Below, in pieces: positions 51,030-62,430 of a stretch of DNA of 64,000 bases. The notes below the pieces were generated by a model. That model was given only the letters and a program-made list of their open reading frames with translations, searched no databases and was not told the origin of the DNA. The stretch is from Phytophthora hibernalis (lineage: Eukaryota > Oomycota > Peronosporomycetes > Peronosporales > Peronosporaceae), in contig JAAKBF010000378.1 of the NCBI GenBank assembly GCA_012656075.1, forward strand, positions 186,001-250,000, given 5' to 3'. Position 1 is the stretch's first letter, and each line of letters starts with the position of its first letter. The position numbers and the translations under genes are program-made.

Positions 51030-51560
51030 CTAGTCCTCGTCGGCCACCTCAACCATCTGGAGTCGTCGTTCGCTGCGCTTGGCTCGCAGGTAGTCGTAAA
51101 GCAACCCGCCGCACGATAAGTTCGATGCTGGTTCCCAGGTAGGCTCGTTGTGGCCGATCCACTTCACCTTGAACTCTCTGACCGCGCGATTGGTGCTCGT
51201 TGTTAGTGGTGATCGGTCGTCCAGAATAGCCCCTACTTCATATTCGCATGCCACTCTATCAGGCTCCCAGCTATCTTCCGGTAAGAGCTCCTCGTCAAAA
51301 TCTATCCTCGTAACCAGGGTCACCTCAGCTGTCAGCCGACTCCTCGGTCGGTCGCCATATTCGTTCACCGCCTTGAGCCGCGAGACTTGCACCACTGGGT
51401 AGAACCGATAACCACTCTGATCCGGCAGCTCTAGTTCATATGCGAACTCTTCGACCTTTTTCTTGATCCGAAATGGTCCGTGCCATCGATGTGCTAGCTT
51501 CTTGGTCAATCCTGGTTTTACGCGTTCCATGTAGAGCCACACTCTGCTTCCTGGCTTGAA
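51030..51560 (-). CDS. pol: E5 integrase C-terminus and chromodomain
   Basis: VWLYMERVKPGLTKKLAHRW, HGPFRIKKKVEEFAYELELP, YRFYPVVQVSRLKAVNEYGD, then the chromodomain CEYEVGAILDDRSPLTTSTN, REFKVKWIGHNEPTWEPASN, LSCGGLLYDYLRAKRSERR. Open to the TAG at 51030. It is the best-preserved chromodomain in the window. Confidence 0.87.
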   Translation of the reverse strand, partial: FKPGSRVWLYMERVKPGLTKKLAHRWHGPFRIKKKVEEFAYELELPDQSGYRFYPVVQVSRLKAVNEYGDRPRSRLTAEVTLVTRIDFDEELLPEDSWEPDRVACEYEVGAILDDRSPLTTSTNRAVREFKVKWIGHNEPTWEPASNLSCGGLLYDYLRAKRSERRLQMVEVADED

Positions 51561-51825
51561 CAGAGACCTCGGTGCTCCGCCCGTGGTTTAGGAGGGTGCC
51601 CCGGCCACTTCTTGCTCGGTGTCCGAAGCTTCGTTTCCATCAATTCAGTCGATGCTCGCTGCTGACCAGCATCTGGTGGCATCTCTGTTTCACGACTTTC
51701 CTGTCGTTCGTTAGAATCCTCAGTACTGCCGCTGCTTCGCGCCGGTTAAGCGACTCATTTTTCTCGCGTGCTCTCCGAGATTTCTCGACTCTCTCGTACT
51801 CCATCGCCATCTTCCATGCGATTTC

Positions 51826-52831
51826 CTACGACGACATTGATCGCAGCGTAGACCGAGCATCCCACCCATGAACGAGGTAGAATGGAGTATCCTTCCGAGT
51901 GCCGTCCTGAGAGTTGTTGATACCGAAGACAAGTCGTTCGGCGATCTCATCCCAGTCTTGTTGCAACGGGTCTTCTGCATACACTCGCACTGACTGCATG
52001 ACGGTCTTGACTGATCGTTCCTGATGCCTGTTTGCTTGCGGACGATAACTCAACGTGGCCGTCGACCGAGATTGCATCATCTCAGCAAATGCTTGAAAAC
52101 CTCACTCATGAACCGAGGGTCTCGGTCATGACAGATCATCGTTGGCGCTCCGAACTTTCGGTAGCCACACTCTTCGAACGCGTCAGCAACTTTTAATGCG
52201 GTAGTATCTGACATGGCCTTCCCCATAACGAACCCCGTGAACGAGCATTGAAACAGTTGCAGCGCGGTATTCTCTCGCCGAGATTTCGGCAATGGTATGA
52301 CGAAATCCATCGACGCCAGCTGGAATGGTCTCTCGACTAGTACATTCCCAGGAGAGTACCCTCTGAGCTGCGGTCGACTTTTGCTCGAGATGCAGTCTGG
52401 GCAGGACCGCACACGCCGCTCAACGTCTGCGTACAGTCCGATCCAATAATAATCCATTTTCGCTTGGTGGTATGTTCGACCGATACACCTTCTAACGAGT
52501 CGTGGCAGCTCTGTAATACTTCCTGAATCATCGTTGTGGGAACCACCAGTCGCATCTTGGTCTCCTCTTGGTTTCCGTTAGTCCACCGACGGTTCGCTCC
52601 GATAATATACAGCACACCGTCCTCGCTTAGCGCAAACTTGTCGGTCATTTTCCATGCATCTCTCGCCGCACTGTAACTCAGGCTAGCTTCCTCGCCTCGG
52701 AGAACGGTCTTGAGGTTGGACCACCTCAGTTCCTCGTCCTGGGCAGCGGAGATCCTCCGCCTTCGCTCTTCTTGAATGGTTACCGGGTCGACATCGTTTG
52801 CATTTGGTGCTCTGACTCTTGCCTCGGTCAT
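51826..52831 (-). pseudogene. pol: E5 integrase, zinc domain and core
   Basis: SCHDSLEGVS and then, across a shift near 52480, YYWIGLYADVERRVRSCPDC; core: ASMDFVIPLPKSRRENTALQ, CHDRDPRFMSEVF, shift near 52090, NRHQERSVKTVMQSV. All three acidic residues (D, D, E) are present, unlike E4. LVFGINNSQDGTRKDTPFYL, VHGWDARSTLRSM follows. Confidence 0.85.
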
Positions 52832-53105
52832 TGGTAGCTCGGTTTCCGCTTCGTTCTGAGTCTCTGAGGCTACCCCACCTGCTTCGTTTCGTTTGCGTTA
52901 CGTCGTCCTGGCCCATCACCGAGGGCTCGCTCGGAAACCGGACACGCTTCTTCTGTGCTCTCGCTTGTCTGCGGGTCGTGACGGTTATGTAATCTGGCAC
53001 ATCCCTTACAAAATTGAAAAAGATTTGTTACAGGGTGCTTGGCGGACCACACGATTCCGGGCTAGGTTGACCGACGCCCTCTCGTCGGTGGTCGCTTCAC
53101 CGACC

Positions 53106-53620
53106 TCAGACGAAGGCTCGTAGATGACTTCGTCGATTCGGTTGAGTTTGATTAACTCCTTTTTCCTGGTTTCGGCCGAGACCACGTTGGACCGTATCTA
53201 ACGAGTCTGCAGCTGCATTGAACTCTCGGATCACGTGGAGATATTTCACCGACCGAGGCTTGGCTGTGAGTTCTCGGTGGTGGTTGAGCTGTACCATCAT
53301 AGTTTCCTTCCGACAGGCCATCAACCCTAGGGACTGCTGGATTGCGAGTCTCGAGTCCCCCACCACAATTAAATATGCGCCAACACTGCCACAACGCCAT
53401 TGCTCATACCGGCGTACTCAGCGAGGTTTACCATGGTGGTCTCGAGATAATCACTTGCAGCTGTCACTACCATCCACTCCGGTCATTTCCATAAAAATCC
53501 TTGAGCAACTACCATACCCGTCATTCTTCTCCGTCTTGGCCGAGCCATCAAAGGACATCACCAACCCGTCGTAAGTCCTCGATAGGCGTGCATATAGCAA
53601 GTGTGGACCCATCCGAGCGG
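53106..53620 (-). pseudogene. pol: E5 second RNase H
   Basis: LVMSFDGSAKTEKNDGYGSC (Asp), a shift and a segment with the Glu helix (NLAEYAGMSNGVVAVL-like, 53395-53440), MVGDSRLAIQQSLGLMACRK (Asp), SVKYLHVIREFNAAADSL (Asp). Two shifts. Same order as E4. Confidence 0.78.
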
Positions 53621-54346
53621 TCGGCGACCCTCTAGACGGTGGTGTTACTAGGGCCAACGAGTCCTCAAGGTCAACGAAGCTTGTAAGTCCAGCTTGTAGC
53701 AACTGAGCAAACGCACAGTCGCGTTCCTTTACTCGGTTGGCCTTCAAATGCCACGGGGACAGCATGACGGCACTGTGGGTCGCACGACCGAACAGTGTCT
53801 TCGACTTGTGTACCCGTTCTAACGTCGAGAACCGCGTGTAAACATGTATAGTCCGGCCAACCAGCTGGGTGTAACACACCTTCAACAGCAACTGCAACGC
53901 CAACACCTCCTTCTCGGCCGGGTGGTGATTCATGTCCGCGTCTTTCAGCAGGCGGCCTCAAAACCACACTGGATACAACTTGCCATCATGTTGCTGCATT
54001 AGAGTAGATCTCAGAGCCTACTTGTTGGCGAATAGCGTCACATGCACCTCTTTTTCTTGGTTGAAGTGGCGAAGTATCGGTGCATCGGCAACCTTCTGTT
54101 GTAGCACCGCGAAACTTCGGTGAGCAGCCGATGGGTTTGCCGCTGGGGTGAAGTCGTCGTCTTTGAGTTGATACAGGGCGGCTCCGTAGCTTGCGAAGTC
54201 TTGGATAAATCGGCCGTAATAGTTCAACGCGCTGCGGAACGATTGCATTCCTTTCTTCGGCGACCGGAACGGCAACTCTGTCACCCCTTTCGACTTCTTT
54301 GGGTCAGACCAAATACCGTCGCGCGACACTTCATGTGACAGTAAAT
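53621..54346 (-). pseudogene. pol: E5 RT thumb and first RNase H, catalytic acids lost
   Basis: QSFRSALNYYGRFIQDFASY, VTLFANK in place of the Asp motif, MNHHPAEKEVLALQLLLKVC (Glu kept), IHVYTRFSTLERVHKSKTLF with TRF instead of TDH. A TAG after FANK-region and a shift near 53960 break it. Same loss pattern as E2 and E4. Confidence 0.78.
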
Positions 54347-55060
54347 CTACTCTTCCTTGCACAAAAGGCTCTTCGTCAAGCTCACACTGATCCGACCCTC
54401 TTCAAATCGTTGAAGCAGGAGGTCCAGGGTGGCTAGGCAAGAGTCGAAAGTCTCGGAGCCAAAGCAAATATCATCCACGAACGATCGTCGGTCGAACACC
54501 GGGACCAACGAGGATTCATCGGCTTCTCCTGCGGAGAACATGTCTGCCCGGGGTGGTTCACCAGTCGGAATACAGCATCCAGCGTCACCGAGGACTCGCG
54601 GTCGGCCTCGAACTTTGTTGGAAGCGTCGTCGAGACTTCGGACAGTCGCGTAGAAGCGTCGGTCACCCTCCTGGTTGCTTCGGCGTCCGTTTCGGCTTGC
54701 TGCATTAGCTCGAGAACTGTTTCCAACCACCTTTGAGTTGGACAAAACCCCACAGAGCGTTGTCAATCATTCGTTGGTAAATCATCTGTGCGTTCTTTAG
54801 ACCGAACGGCATTCGAAGCCACTCGAAGTGACCGAGTGCACAGACGAAAGACGATATCTTCCGAGCTCTCATCGTCATCATAATGGCCCAAAATCCACTA
54901 GCTGCGTCCAGAGAGCAGAACCACAGATATGCTTCCTGGTCAGTTAGCAGATCGTCGACCAGTGGCATGGCATACTCCATAATCTGTGATCGCGTTGACC
55001 ATCGCCTCCGAATCCTCGGTGGCTGCGGGTACCAGTGTATTAGGAACCGGCCGACCGCTG
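54347..55060 (-). pseudogene. pol: E5 reverse transcriptase, fingers missing
   Basis: MVNAIT and MEYAMPLVDDLLTDQEAYLW, FCSLDAASGFWAIMM, GHFEWLRMPFGLKNAQMIYQ, then about 102 residues (TLPTKFEADRESSVTLDAVF, DMFSAGEADESSLVPVFDRR) before SFVDDICFGSETFDSC and ISVSLTKSLL. The region that should hold the fingers instead runs from a linker (VPAATEDSEA) straight into VNAIT. Shifts near 54740 and 54600. Confidence 0.83.
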
Positions 55061-55164
55061 TCACCCCGTCCGAGTTCTCCGACACGGTGGGATTCTCATC
55101 TTCCTCAGCGGCAACATCCGTAGCGGTCGTACCAGATCACGGTCGCAGGCTCGAGGTGAGGGAA

Positions 55165-55930
55165 TTAACCCTGGGGTGATGGAAACCTGTTGCCGAGCAC
55201 TCGTTAACGTCACCCTCTGGTGGGAGCGAGTCTACGAATTTGGGCTGTGGATTATGGACCACAGCGCTGGAGTTGACGTCGTCCTTGGCGCGGACTTGAT
55301 GATACCAGCCGGTGAGCGGCTGGATTTATTCCACGGCACGGCCCGGCTATCAGATGAGGTGATGGTCCCCCTGGTGAATTCTCAGAGCGCCGACGATGCT
55401 CCATTATATGGAATACAAGTGGTAGGTGGTCCAACCGAGGATTTGTCCGTCGCTGGTCGAGAGTGGTACGAGTTCAGCGTACATCGACGGCGCCCATCTC
55501 TGAACACTCATGAGGTGTAGATCCGTCGAGTTGGGAATATCGTGCCAACCATGACGAAGTTTCGTCGGGAGCAGCCAGAAATCGCACGGCTGACTAACGT
55601 GTCACCGAAGTTTGCACATTGCACTAACCACGAATCGGTACTATTGTGGGTACCGCGAGGTAATCATCCGCTGGGACGCGGGTATACTCGGTTGCGATCA
55701 CCCAAGTACGATGAATGGCAGATTTTAGCGTACGCCGAGTGCGGCGAGACAACGCTGCTAAAGCGTGAGGGTAAGCTTTACGAGCAATGGCTGGCCAGTC
55801 AACCGCCGGTTGTAGAGCGACGGCAATACCCGACGCCACGCAAGGTCTTATCTAGACCATTGAAGAATCAGGGTGGACAAAAGGTGACCCGTCCATCGAG
55901 TGTTGACGATGACGTCGAGCGTCCGAATGA
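55165..55930 (+). pseudogene. Inverted block of E5: protease C-terminus and spacer
   Basis: Plus-strand text METCCRALVNVTLWWERVYE, SAGVDVVLGADLMIPAGERL, LSDEVMVPLVNSQSADDAPL, RRRPSLNTHEV and, after a stop at 55518, NHPLGRGYTRLRSPKYDEWQ, LYEQWLASQPPVVERRQYPT. This is E4 protease C-terminus plus spacer in correct order but opposite to the rest of E5. The minus-strand protease N-terminus stops at SIDTNV just right of it, and RT resumes on the left. Confidence 0.85.
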
Positions 55931-56259
55931 GTTCGGACACACATTGGTATCGATGCTTCTGACGCCTTCGGATACTTCACGAACACGCAGTTTCTTCGCG
56001 TTGGAAGCAGAAATTACACTGACATTTGCTCCGGTATCGAGCAGGATCCTCGTTCGTCAGTCGTCCACTGATCCATTCACCATTGCTCGAAGTCACTTCC
56101 GCTTGTCGTATCGTTGAGACGACCACCATCCCATCCGTTCACTAGACAACAACTTGATTGTTTGACCGAGACTTCGGGTTGATGCCCGGTCACGGCCATG
56201 CTCGTGATTGAAGCCTCGGTAACCATACCAATAACTGCTTCCTCAAATCCTGCTGTCAT
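55931..56259 (-). pseudogene. E5 protease N-terminal half
   Basis: RTRILLDTGANVSVISASNA, KKLRVREVSEGVRSIDTNV (DTGA motif). It matches E4 KILLDTGANVSAVTEAFARK. Broken off by the inversion at about 55930 and by a shift near 56110; the upstream part (QSSCCLVNGWDGGRLNDTTS) is in another frame. Confidence 0.78.
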
Positions 56260-56441
56260 CTCACTTCCACCGAGGCTTGCGCCTCTCTCTTCTCTATTTT
56301 CGTTGTTTTCACATATTCCATTTTCAAATCATCAGGCCGTTTAAACAAGCCCGCGAACGCAAACAAATAATCCGCATCCAGCGTGGGCTCGGCTAACTGT
56401 GGCAGCAATTGGGACCAACCCAGTTTCAGTTGGTGGGCTGC
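56260..56441 (-). other. E5 gag-protease junction
   Basis: Text parallel to the E5-like fragment at 44565-44690 (GLVPIGLPQLADPALDADYL type), in more than one frame. No separate domain. Confidence 0.4.
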
Positions 56442-58781
56442 CTAGTTTAAATGACCCCAGTAAACCAGTTCCTGAAGCTTCGGCGAGAGGTCCTTCTTCT
56501 CCCCCTTTGCTTTCAGAAGGGACGCAAGTTCATTGAATGCTTCACATTTCCATGCATCGTGGACTTGCTTGCACAATTTACACCTCTTGAAACAATAGTG
56601 CGCAGAGTGTGTAAGCCCGCCACAAGCAGCACACGGGCCATATTGCCGTCGACCAACGCGACCTTGGCCTCGGTTGTCTCGGTCGTGCATATACTGGTTG
56701 TTTCCAACCCTCGGGCTGCGGTTGCCGGACTGAGCGAATGTTCCTTCGGCCGTATTACGATATTCCGAGTCGTTAGCTGTAGCCACACGGCCGTGGTACT
56801 CGTCTGATACATACTCATCATCTGAGTACCAGTCAGTACCTCGGTCGCCAGTGTTGGCGTAATATTTCAGGTCGTATCCTTCGGTGTCATGAAATCACCA
56901 CTAGATATCTCCGTTGATCCTCCTCGCGAGTCGACCGAGCCATTCACGGTCAAGGTGGCGACCATATCCGTAGTGCCTCCGCGAGCGTAACCCTCGGTAG
57001 ACATTGCCGGTGGTCCCGGCTTTCCCGACGTCAGTTGTCATCCCGATAACGGTCACCCCGACGACGACCATCGTCTCGGTCACGTCGGAAGGTGTTGCGC
57101 GAATCCTCAGAGCGTCCGTCATCGCGACGTTCATCATCTCTTGACCCCGTGAGCGTCTGACCGAGGACTCACGCCCTTTCTTCCACTCGCGACGCCTGAG
57201 GATATCGTTAATTATGTCTTCCAATTCATGAATATTCTTGACCCGCGCGTGGCACAGAATTTCTTCCAAGGATCGGGCTTCGCACGAGTCAAGGAAGTGT
57301 TCGACGTGGTCCTTGGCCTCACGTCCGCCATGCTTGAATAGCACTCCATCATTCCTGTCGTAACCGTTTAGTCGATTCAGGTAATCGCAGACGTGTTCCT
57401 TTTCTTCACGTCTCGCCGAGTAGCATCGTGCCTTCGCGGATTGATTAAAACGGGAGCAGTCGTTCTTGACGAACGCATCACTCAGCAACTTCCACGTCCA
57501 TCTCGTCTTCCGTGGGAGTTGTCGGTACCAGTGTAGAGCTCCCTCTTGGAGGCTCAGTTCGAACGCCATACACCACTCGTTTGACGGCGTGTGCGTTCCC
57601 TTCATCTCGTAGATGAAAGCTCGGAGCCACTGCACCGACTTCTCGATCTTATCGCGGAGGCCGAGATAAGGCTTGATGTTGCCCAAAGGGAGATGCGTGG
57701 CGATTTCAACTCTCGGCGCGGACTTCTCGTTCTCCATCGAGCTGAGTTCGCGAATCTGACGCTCCTAATCCCCAACCACATCGTCTTCTTGATCCGCTAC
57801 ATCTAGGGTGTCGTCATCCGAAGAGTCGTCGTCGTAGGTATCAAAACGCCGGCCCGCCGTCCGCCCGTCGTTCGACCTGCAGTCAGATGGTCCGCGTACT
57901 CTCGGTCGTTTTCCCGGTCGCTCGGTACGGTCTGCCGAACGAGGCGTCGCCATGAGCGAGTCTTGGAAGTATCCTGACGCGGTTCCTTCGCCGAGAACAT
58001 TCCCGTGCCGGCCGACTTCTCGAGTTGTCTCCCTGGAGTTGTCGGTAATGAAATTATTGATGGGTCAGCCTGTTCAGTCGTTCGCGGGAGGCTCGACCGA
58101 CGGTTGGAACCAGGCTCAGGCACCCCGAAGGCTGTCCGAAGCTTCTGCTTCCAATTGCGCAAACAGAGCGCGGCGTTTTCGATCGCCCAACCTTGAAGGT
58201 CGGCCTCGGTGGGGACGCTTGCGGTTCACAACCCATAGCCCGGAACAATATCACCCTGTCTTCGGCCACCTGCTTGATACTCTACGATTCCACCGGAACG
58301 ACGAGTTCAGCCCCGAGCTCCATCCAGATGGCCTGTCGGAGGGACTTTGGTGCGTAGGCCCGCAGCCACTTGCTCTTCGACACCCTCACGTCCATGCATC
58401 GACTCAAAAACCTTGTTGGCAGTCGGAGATCGCCGAGACCATCTTCGTTGTCCCCGTGAGCTGGTTCAGAACCGGCCACTTCATTCAACTCCTCGGTGAG
58501 GTTTCACGCGAGCGACCTCACCCCTCCGCTACGTCCTGCCAAACAGTAGCGGCTTCCGAAACTTCGAAAATTGCTGTCGCTTCTTCCAGGTAATCGTCTT
58601 CATCATCTTCTTCGCCTTCAGAGTAGTCCATCCGCTCGTCGAAGCCGTCCGAGCCTTCAGTGTTCGGCTCCAAAGTGCTTGGGGTCGCTGACGCTGGATC
58701 GGATAGCATAAAAACCTCGGTGCGTCCTCTGCTCGACTTCATGGGCGTTGTTGGTACCGCTGGCTTCGCTCCTTTCGCCAT
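56442..58781 (-). pseudogene. gag: E5 gag
   Basis: Starts MAKGAKPAVPTTPMKSSRGR (58781), acidic middle (YSEGEEDDEDDYLEEATAIF), helical SKWLRAYAPKSLRQAIWMEL, an in-frame TAG after VVPVES, VAEDRVILFRAMGCEPQASP, and from 57737 the capsid part (KSVQWLRAFIYEMKGTHTPS, ALHWYRQLPRKTRWTWKLLS), REEKEHVCDYLNRLNGYDRN. The zinc knuckle is YGPCAACGGLTHSAHYCFKR with CKLCKQVHDAWKC near 56600. It ends LSPKLQELVYWGHLN. At least four frame changes. Confidence 0.83.
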
Positions 58782-58863
58782 TTTTCTCTTCTTTCTTCTC
58801 TAGAATGCTCGTTAGGTAAGATCCTATATACAACCAAGACATACAGAAGGTTACACCAAGTCT

Positions 58864-58878
58864 CGGGTCGCGGCACCA
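58864..58878 (-). promoter_or_regulatory. E5 primer-binding site
   Basis: TGGTGCCGCGACCCG on the minus strand, two bases inside the LTR edge and identical to the E4 site over this length. Confidence 0.8.
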
Positions 58879-58880
58879 GT

Positions 58881-59640
58881 TGTCGTGTAGGAATACGCAG
58901 AAAATCTCACTCCCAAATGGTATGAGTCCCACCAACAACACTCGCTTCCCTTGTCAGGTCAACGAACGTTGGATCAAACCTGAAGACCAGGAACAATCCG
59001 TTACGCCGGGTTGGATGTGAACCCTCTGTACACCTAGGCTATATTAGGCCAATCCAATAACCAGCACCACTAGCCACGAGCGAGGGCTAGTATGCAATAT
59101 TGCGCTTCGCGCGGACCCCGCAGTCCCTCAGAAAGGGGTACCGGCTGTCATGCCTAATACGGGTTTGCCGAGGTAAAACCTCGGTGGGTAGTAAAATATG
59201 TATGGAACACTCGGTTCCACTATAATATATGGTGAACGACGCTTCTCGTCGCTCCCAACACTCGGCCACTCTAATCTCTTGAACTGACCAGCAACAAACC
59301 CTCGGTGCAATGTACCTTATGCTCGCTGATCAGCATCCCACAAGCCGAGCGTATCCAGACCCTACGATAAGCTAGCTAGACTTACCGAAGATGGACTTGA
59401 CCCTTGGTGACTTGTGGGGAAGACTGCCGATTTATTTCTGTTGATCGATGGCTTTGAGAGCCTCTGTAGTCATTCCTATAGCTAGTCCTATACGTAAATA
59501 CAAATATCCAGTGAGAACAGATCCCAGTATGTGATCCTGTACCCGGCTCTATATGACCGAGGGTTCGTACCCTCGGCCGGGAATTTATTATACCCGACCG
59601 AGGCCTCGGTCACTAAACTGCTACGGTCACTGCCGCGCGG
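58881..59640 (-). repeat. E5 5' LTR (right edge uncertain)
   Basis: Begins TGTCGTGTAGGAATACGCAG after the primer-binding site. There is no second copy in the window, so the outer edge is a guess. It contains the perfect palindrome ACCGAGGCCTCGGT at 59597-59610 and other ACCGAGG/CCTCGGT words at 59176, 59301 and 59554-59575. Confidence 0.6.
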
Positions 59641-60274
59641 GAATGTAGTCCGCCAATCAGAGCACGTTGATCACCTTCCTTCAGCAAGGGCAACCTTGCC
59701 GACTGGCGACAGAGCGCTCAAACCCCAACGCCACAGACATGGGGCCGAGTGGCGACGGGGATGCTGCTTTTCTCGTTCCTGAAGGCGATAGTGACGGTGA
59801 CGCAGCGAGGCCTGGCAGAAACGCTCATCTGCGCACTTATTGCAAATTTCTGGGAATTGTTAAAACAGAACACAGGCATGCGTGAAGTGCGAATTGAAGC
59901 GGACCCCGAGGGCCATCCGGTGGTGGTGCAAATCTGAACTGGTGGCAGGATCGAAGCCAGCGTTAGTTCCAGCAGCAGCGGCTCACATCACCACGCTTGG
60001 GTGGACAAACAGAGCGATCTACACCGTGTCCTAACTAAGCCGGTCGTCAAGCTAGTGGATATGCACCCGCACCCCGTCCTCATCAGACTAGTATGTTTGT
60101 GGGCCGGCAGACGCCGCTGGACTCGCCGACGGAAGCAGTACAAGCAACGGGTAGTGGCAGCTTCGATTCGTTGAGGCCGAAAAAGCATAGACACTAGAGC
60201 GGAGACATGGTGAACATACAGCAAACCAGCGGCGGCGGGCCTAAATGGACTAAACAGGCGATGCCTGAGACGGA
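59641..60274. other. No gene recognised between E5 and the LINE tail
   Basis: An open plus-strand frame at 59749-59937 (LAETLICALIANFWELLKQN) has no known motif. It may be upstream LINE or LTR sequence. Confidence 0.35.
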
Positions 60275-61054
60275 TTGTGGGGATGGGCCCTGGGGCGAGC
60301 AGCTTATGCAGCACTTAAACTGCATGCTCACTCCACCTACGACACCCAGAACGGCAAGGTCGGATGCCCACACACGGCATGCATTCATCTGACAGATGTT
60401 AATTTACACCACGTCTTCTGGGAATACAAGGCGTACGCAGACACATGCCCCAGCCATGGCGACGGCTCGGGCTGCAGGAAGCCGGGTTGGAGCAGACGGT
60501 GTTTGGGCCCCTCCTCCAGCAGCTCCCAGGATATTTGGGAGGTTATGGACGAAGTTAGACAGGCGCCGGACGATTCCCAGCCTCACCTGACGGAGGTCGT
60601 CACAAACATGACAGAATGTTGTTGGAGGTTGGGGGCTGCTATTTATCTGCAATCTGTGTGGCGCTGGAGGGTGAACCACTTCGATGAGCACAACAATGTC
60701 AGCGTAGGCCATCCTACGACGCTGATGCTGAACAAGTTTAAGCACGGCTATAACACGGTGCAGATATACAGCAAGGTGGCATCAACTCCGCGCATAGACG
60801 AAGTGGCGGCGACTATCATGCGCAGAGCGTTAAGAGGTCCCACATTGGAATTCAACCCTCACCTGGAACTACCGCGGTGCAGAGCTTATCTGCTTTTTAC
60901 GGGACGAACTAGAGGAAACAAACGAGGGGCCGGCAGTGGAGCAATAGTACTATGCGCTGGACGTACAATCAAGGACTCATCAGTGCTCTGGATGGGGTCG
61001 ATGTCATACGCCACGGGACCGGCAAGTGGCGGGAAGCGCAAGCTTGGACCGTGA
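60275..61054 (+). pseudogene. LINE-type tail: zinc-finger-like region and RNase H fragment
   Basis: 259 open codons. KVGCPHTACIHLTDVNLHHV with FWEYKA matches the CPxxxC...H-F-W-x-C pattern of the zf-RVT region of non-LTR elements (last Cys is Tyr). Then DIWEVMDEVRQAPDD, TNMTECCWRLGAAIYLQSVW, RWRVNHFDEHNN and an RNase H start CRAYLLFTGRTRGNKRGAGS, GAIVLCAG, where the usual FDGGSRGN motif has lost its Asp. The frame ends before the rest of RNase H. Not functional as an RNase H. Confidence 0.6.
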
Positions 61055-61172
61055 AAAGATGATGACCGACGTAAGGACGGTAATCAGAACGGACATAGGA
61101 CGTCGTTAGATTAACTAATTGACATCAATGTACCTCACTTGAAAACAAAACATACCTGGATATATATGTAAT
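61055..61172. other. Flank between LINE tail and solo LTR
   Basis: 118 bp without coding features. No primer-binding site precedes the LTR on this side. Confidence 0.4.
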
Positions 61173-62112
61173 TGTGGTGTTGTGATTCACAGAAAACGTC
61201 GTTAGTTCGGCTTCCACGCAACAGCACAGCAATTCGCCGAGTCAGGTCGGCTATGTTGGGCTTGCGCAGGGATCCTGTCGGTTCCCTTTGCGGTTCGGCC
61301 CAGCCGGGGTTCAGTTGAGTGTTGTTCCCAACAAGTACCAAGCTCCAAACTCTCCAGAGACTCGACTGAGCGGGGCAGTCTCCGTGCAAACCCTGTGCCC
61401 TCCACCAACGGATGGACGGCAGCGCGCGAGCGCGTTTACAGGTCACCAGGCGCAGACTACGCCCCGCTAGGAGGTTACGGTGTCCTGGGTTGTGCAGACC
61501 CACCGGCTCGTCGAATCGACGAGGCTTGTCTTCGCTTGGTAGCGTGAAGTGCCCACCCCGGGCCGACCTTGATCTCTTGGCGCTACTAGACGGCTCCCCT
61601 ACAAGCTATTCTTCTCGGTGAACGACGGCAGACATAATCCAGCCCACGCAGGACTTACCGGAAAAGTGTACGCTGTTCTTGGACTTAGAAGATTCTGTTC
61701 TGATTGTTATCTCTATATCTTCGGAGAGCGCCTTCGGGCTCTTCGCTATGGTCTTCTATCGGTCCGATACAAATATCTAATGAAATGGAGTCGTTACAGA
61801 TCTCCCTGCGACTCTTCGCTCAGCTCCGTCCCTTGGTGTCGAGCTGTTTACCTACCTCTCGGCGACTCTTCGCTCAGATCCTGATAATTCCACCTGTTGG
61901 TATATCTCTCTCGAGACATATTCTCGCCAAGTCGACTTTCGCCGAGTCCGACTTTCGCCGAGTCGATTATCACTGGGTCGATTATCGCTGAGTCCGTCCA
62001 TCTCTGAGTCCGTCCTTCGCTGAGTCCATTATCGCTGACTCTGTCCTACGCTGAGTCCAACTTAGGCATCCCAAGTGTAGGGTCACCAAAACCTGGATTT
62101 TCCTACACCACA
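61173..62112 (-). repeat. Solo LTR of the E4 family (940 bp)
   Basis: Full length, TGTGGTG ... CACCACA, collinear with 43629-44564. It carries the CGCYGAGT words at 61940, 61956, 61985 and 62018. Flanks are GTAAT and ACTGC, so no target duplication, and there is no primer-binding site on its left. Confidence 0.85.
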
Positions 62113-62430
62113 ACTGCCCCGGGCGTGATACGAGCCAGGCTGGTGAGTGTCTCGGCCATCACTCCGCTCTCCAGCTTTCCTTCAGTTGGAAATCTCGTCG
62201 AGTCAAGTACAGTCACCTTTAAGAAGCCCGTCGAGGACGCCACCGCTTACTTCGCTGACCAGGTACGCTTCCCGCGTTTGGCATGCTTCTTGTTCTCACC
62301 AATGGTCATCTAACCCGCTGCGTGTGTGCGCTTGGCAGCTTCCCGTTTCGCCTTTACAGCTGCCGCCGCTTCGTCGAGTCGTTCCTTCTCAGCGAGCTTA
62401 GTTGTTCTTCAAGTGTCGTCGTCTTCCTCG
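62113..62430. other. Unassigned sequence between solo LTR and E6
   Basis: On the minus strand a frame reads KLAEKERLDEAAAAVKAKRE, then MTIGENKKHAKRGKRTWSAK and FLKVTVLDSTRFPTEGKLES with stops between. It is coding-like but not recognised. Confidence 0.35.

Larger units (their letters stand above)
51030..59640 (-). mobile_element. E5: chromodomain gypsy element, E4 relative
   Basis: Minus strand: LTR (58881 rightward), primer-binding site, gag, protease, RT, two RNase H, integrase and chromodomain. A 0.77-kb block (55165-55930) covering the end of protease and the spacer is inverted in place, and RT fingers are missing. The word ACCGAGG recurs throughout. No left LTR was found. Confidence 0.88.
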
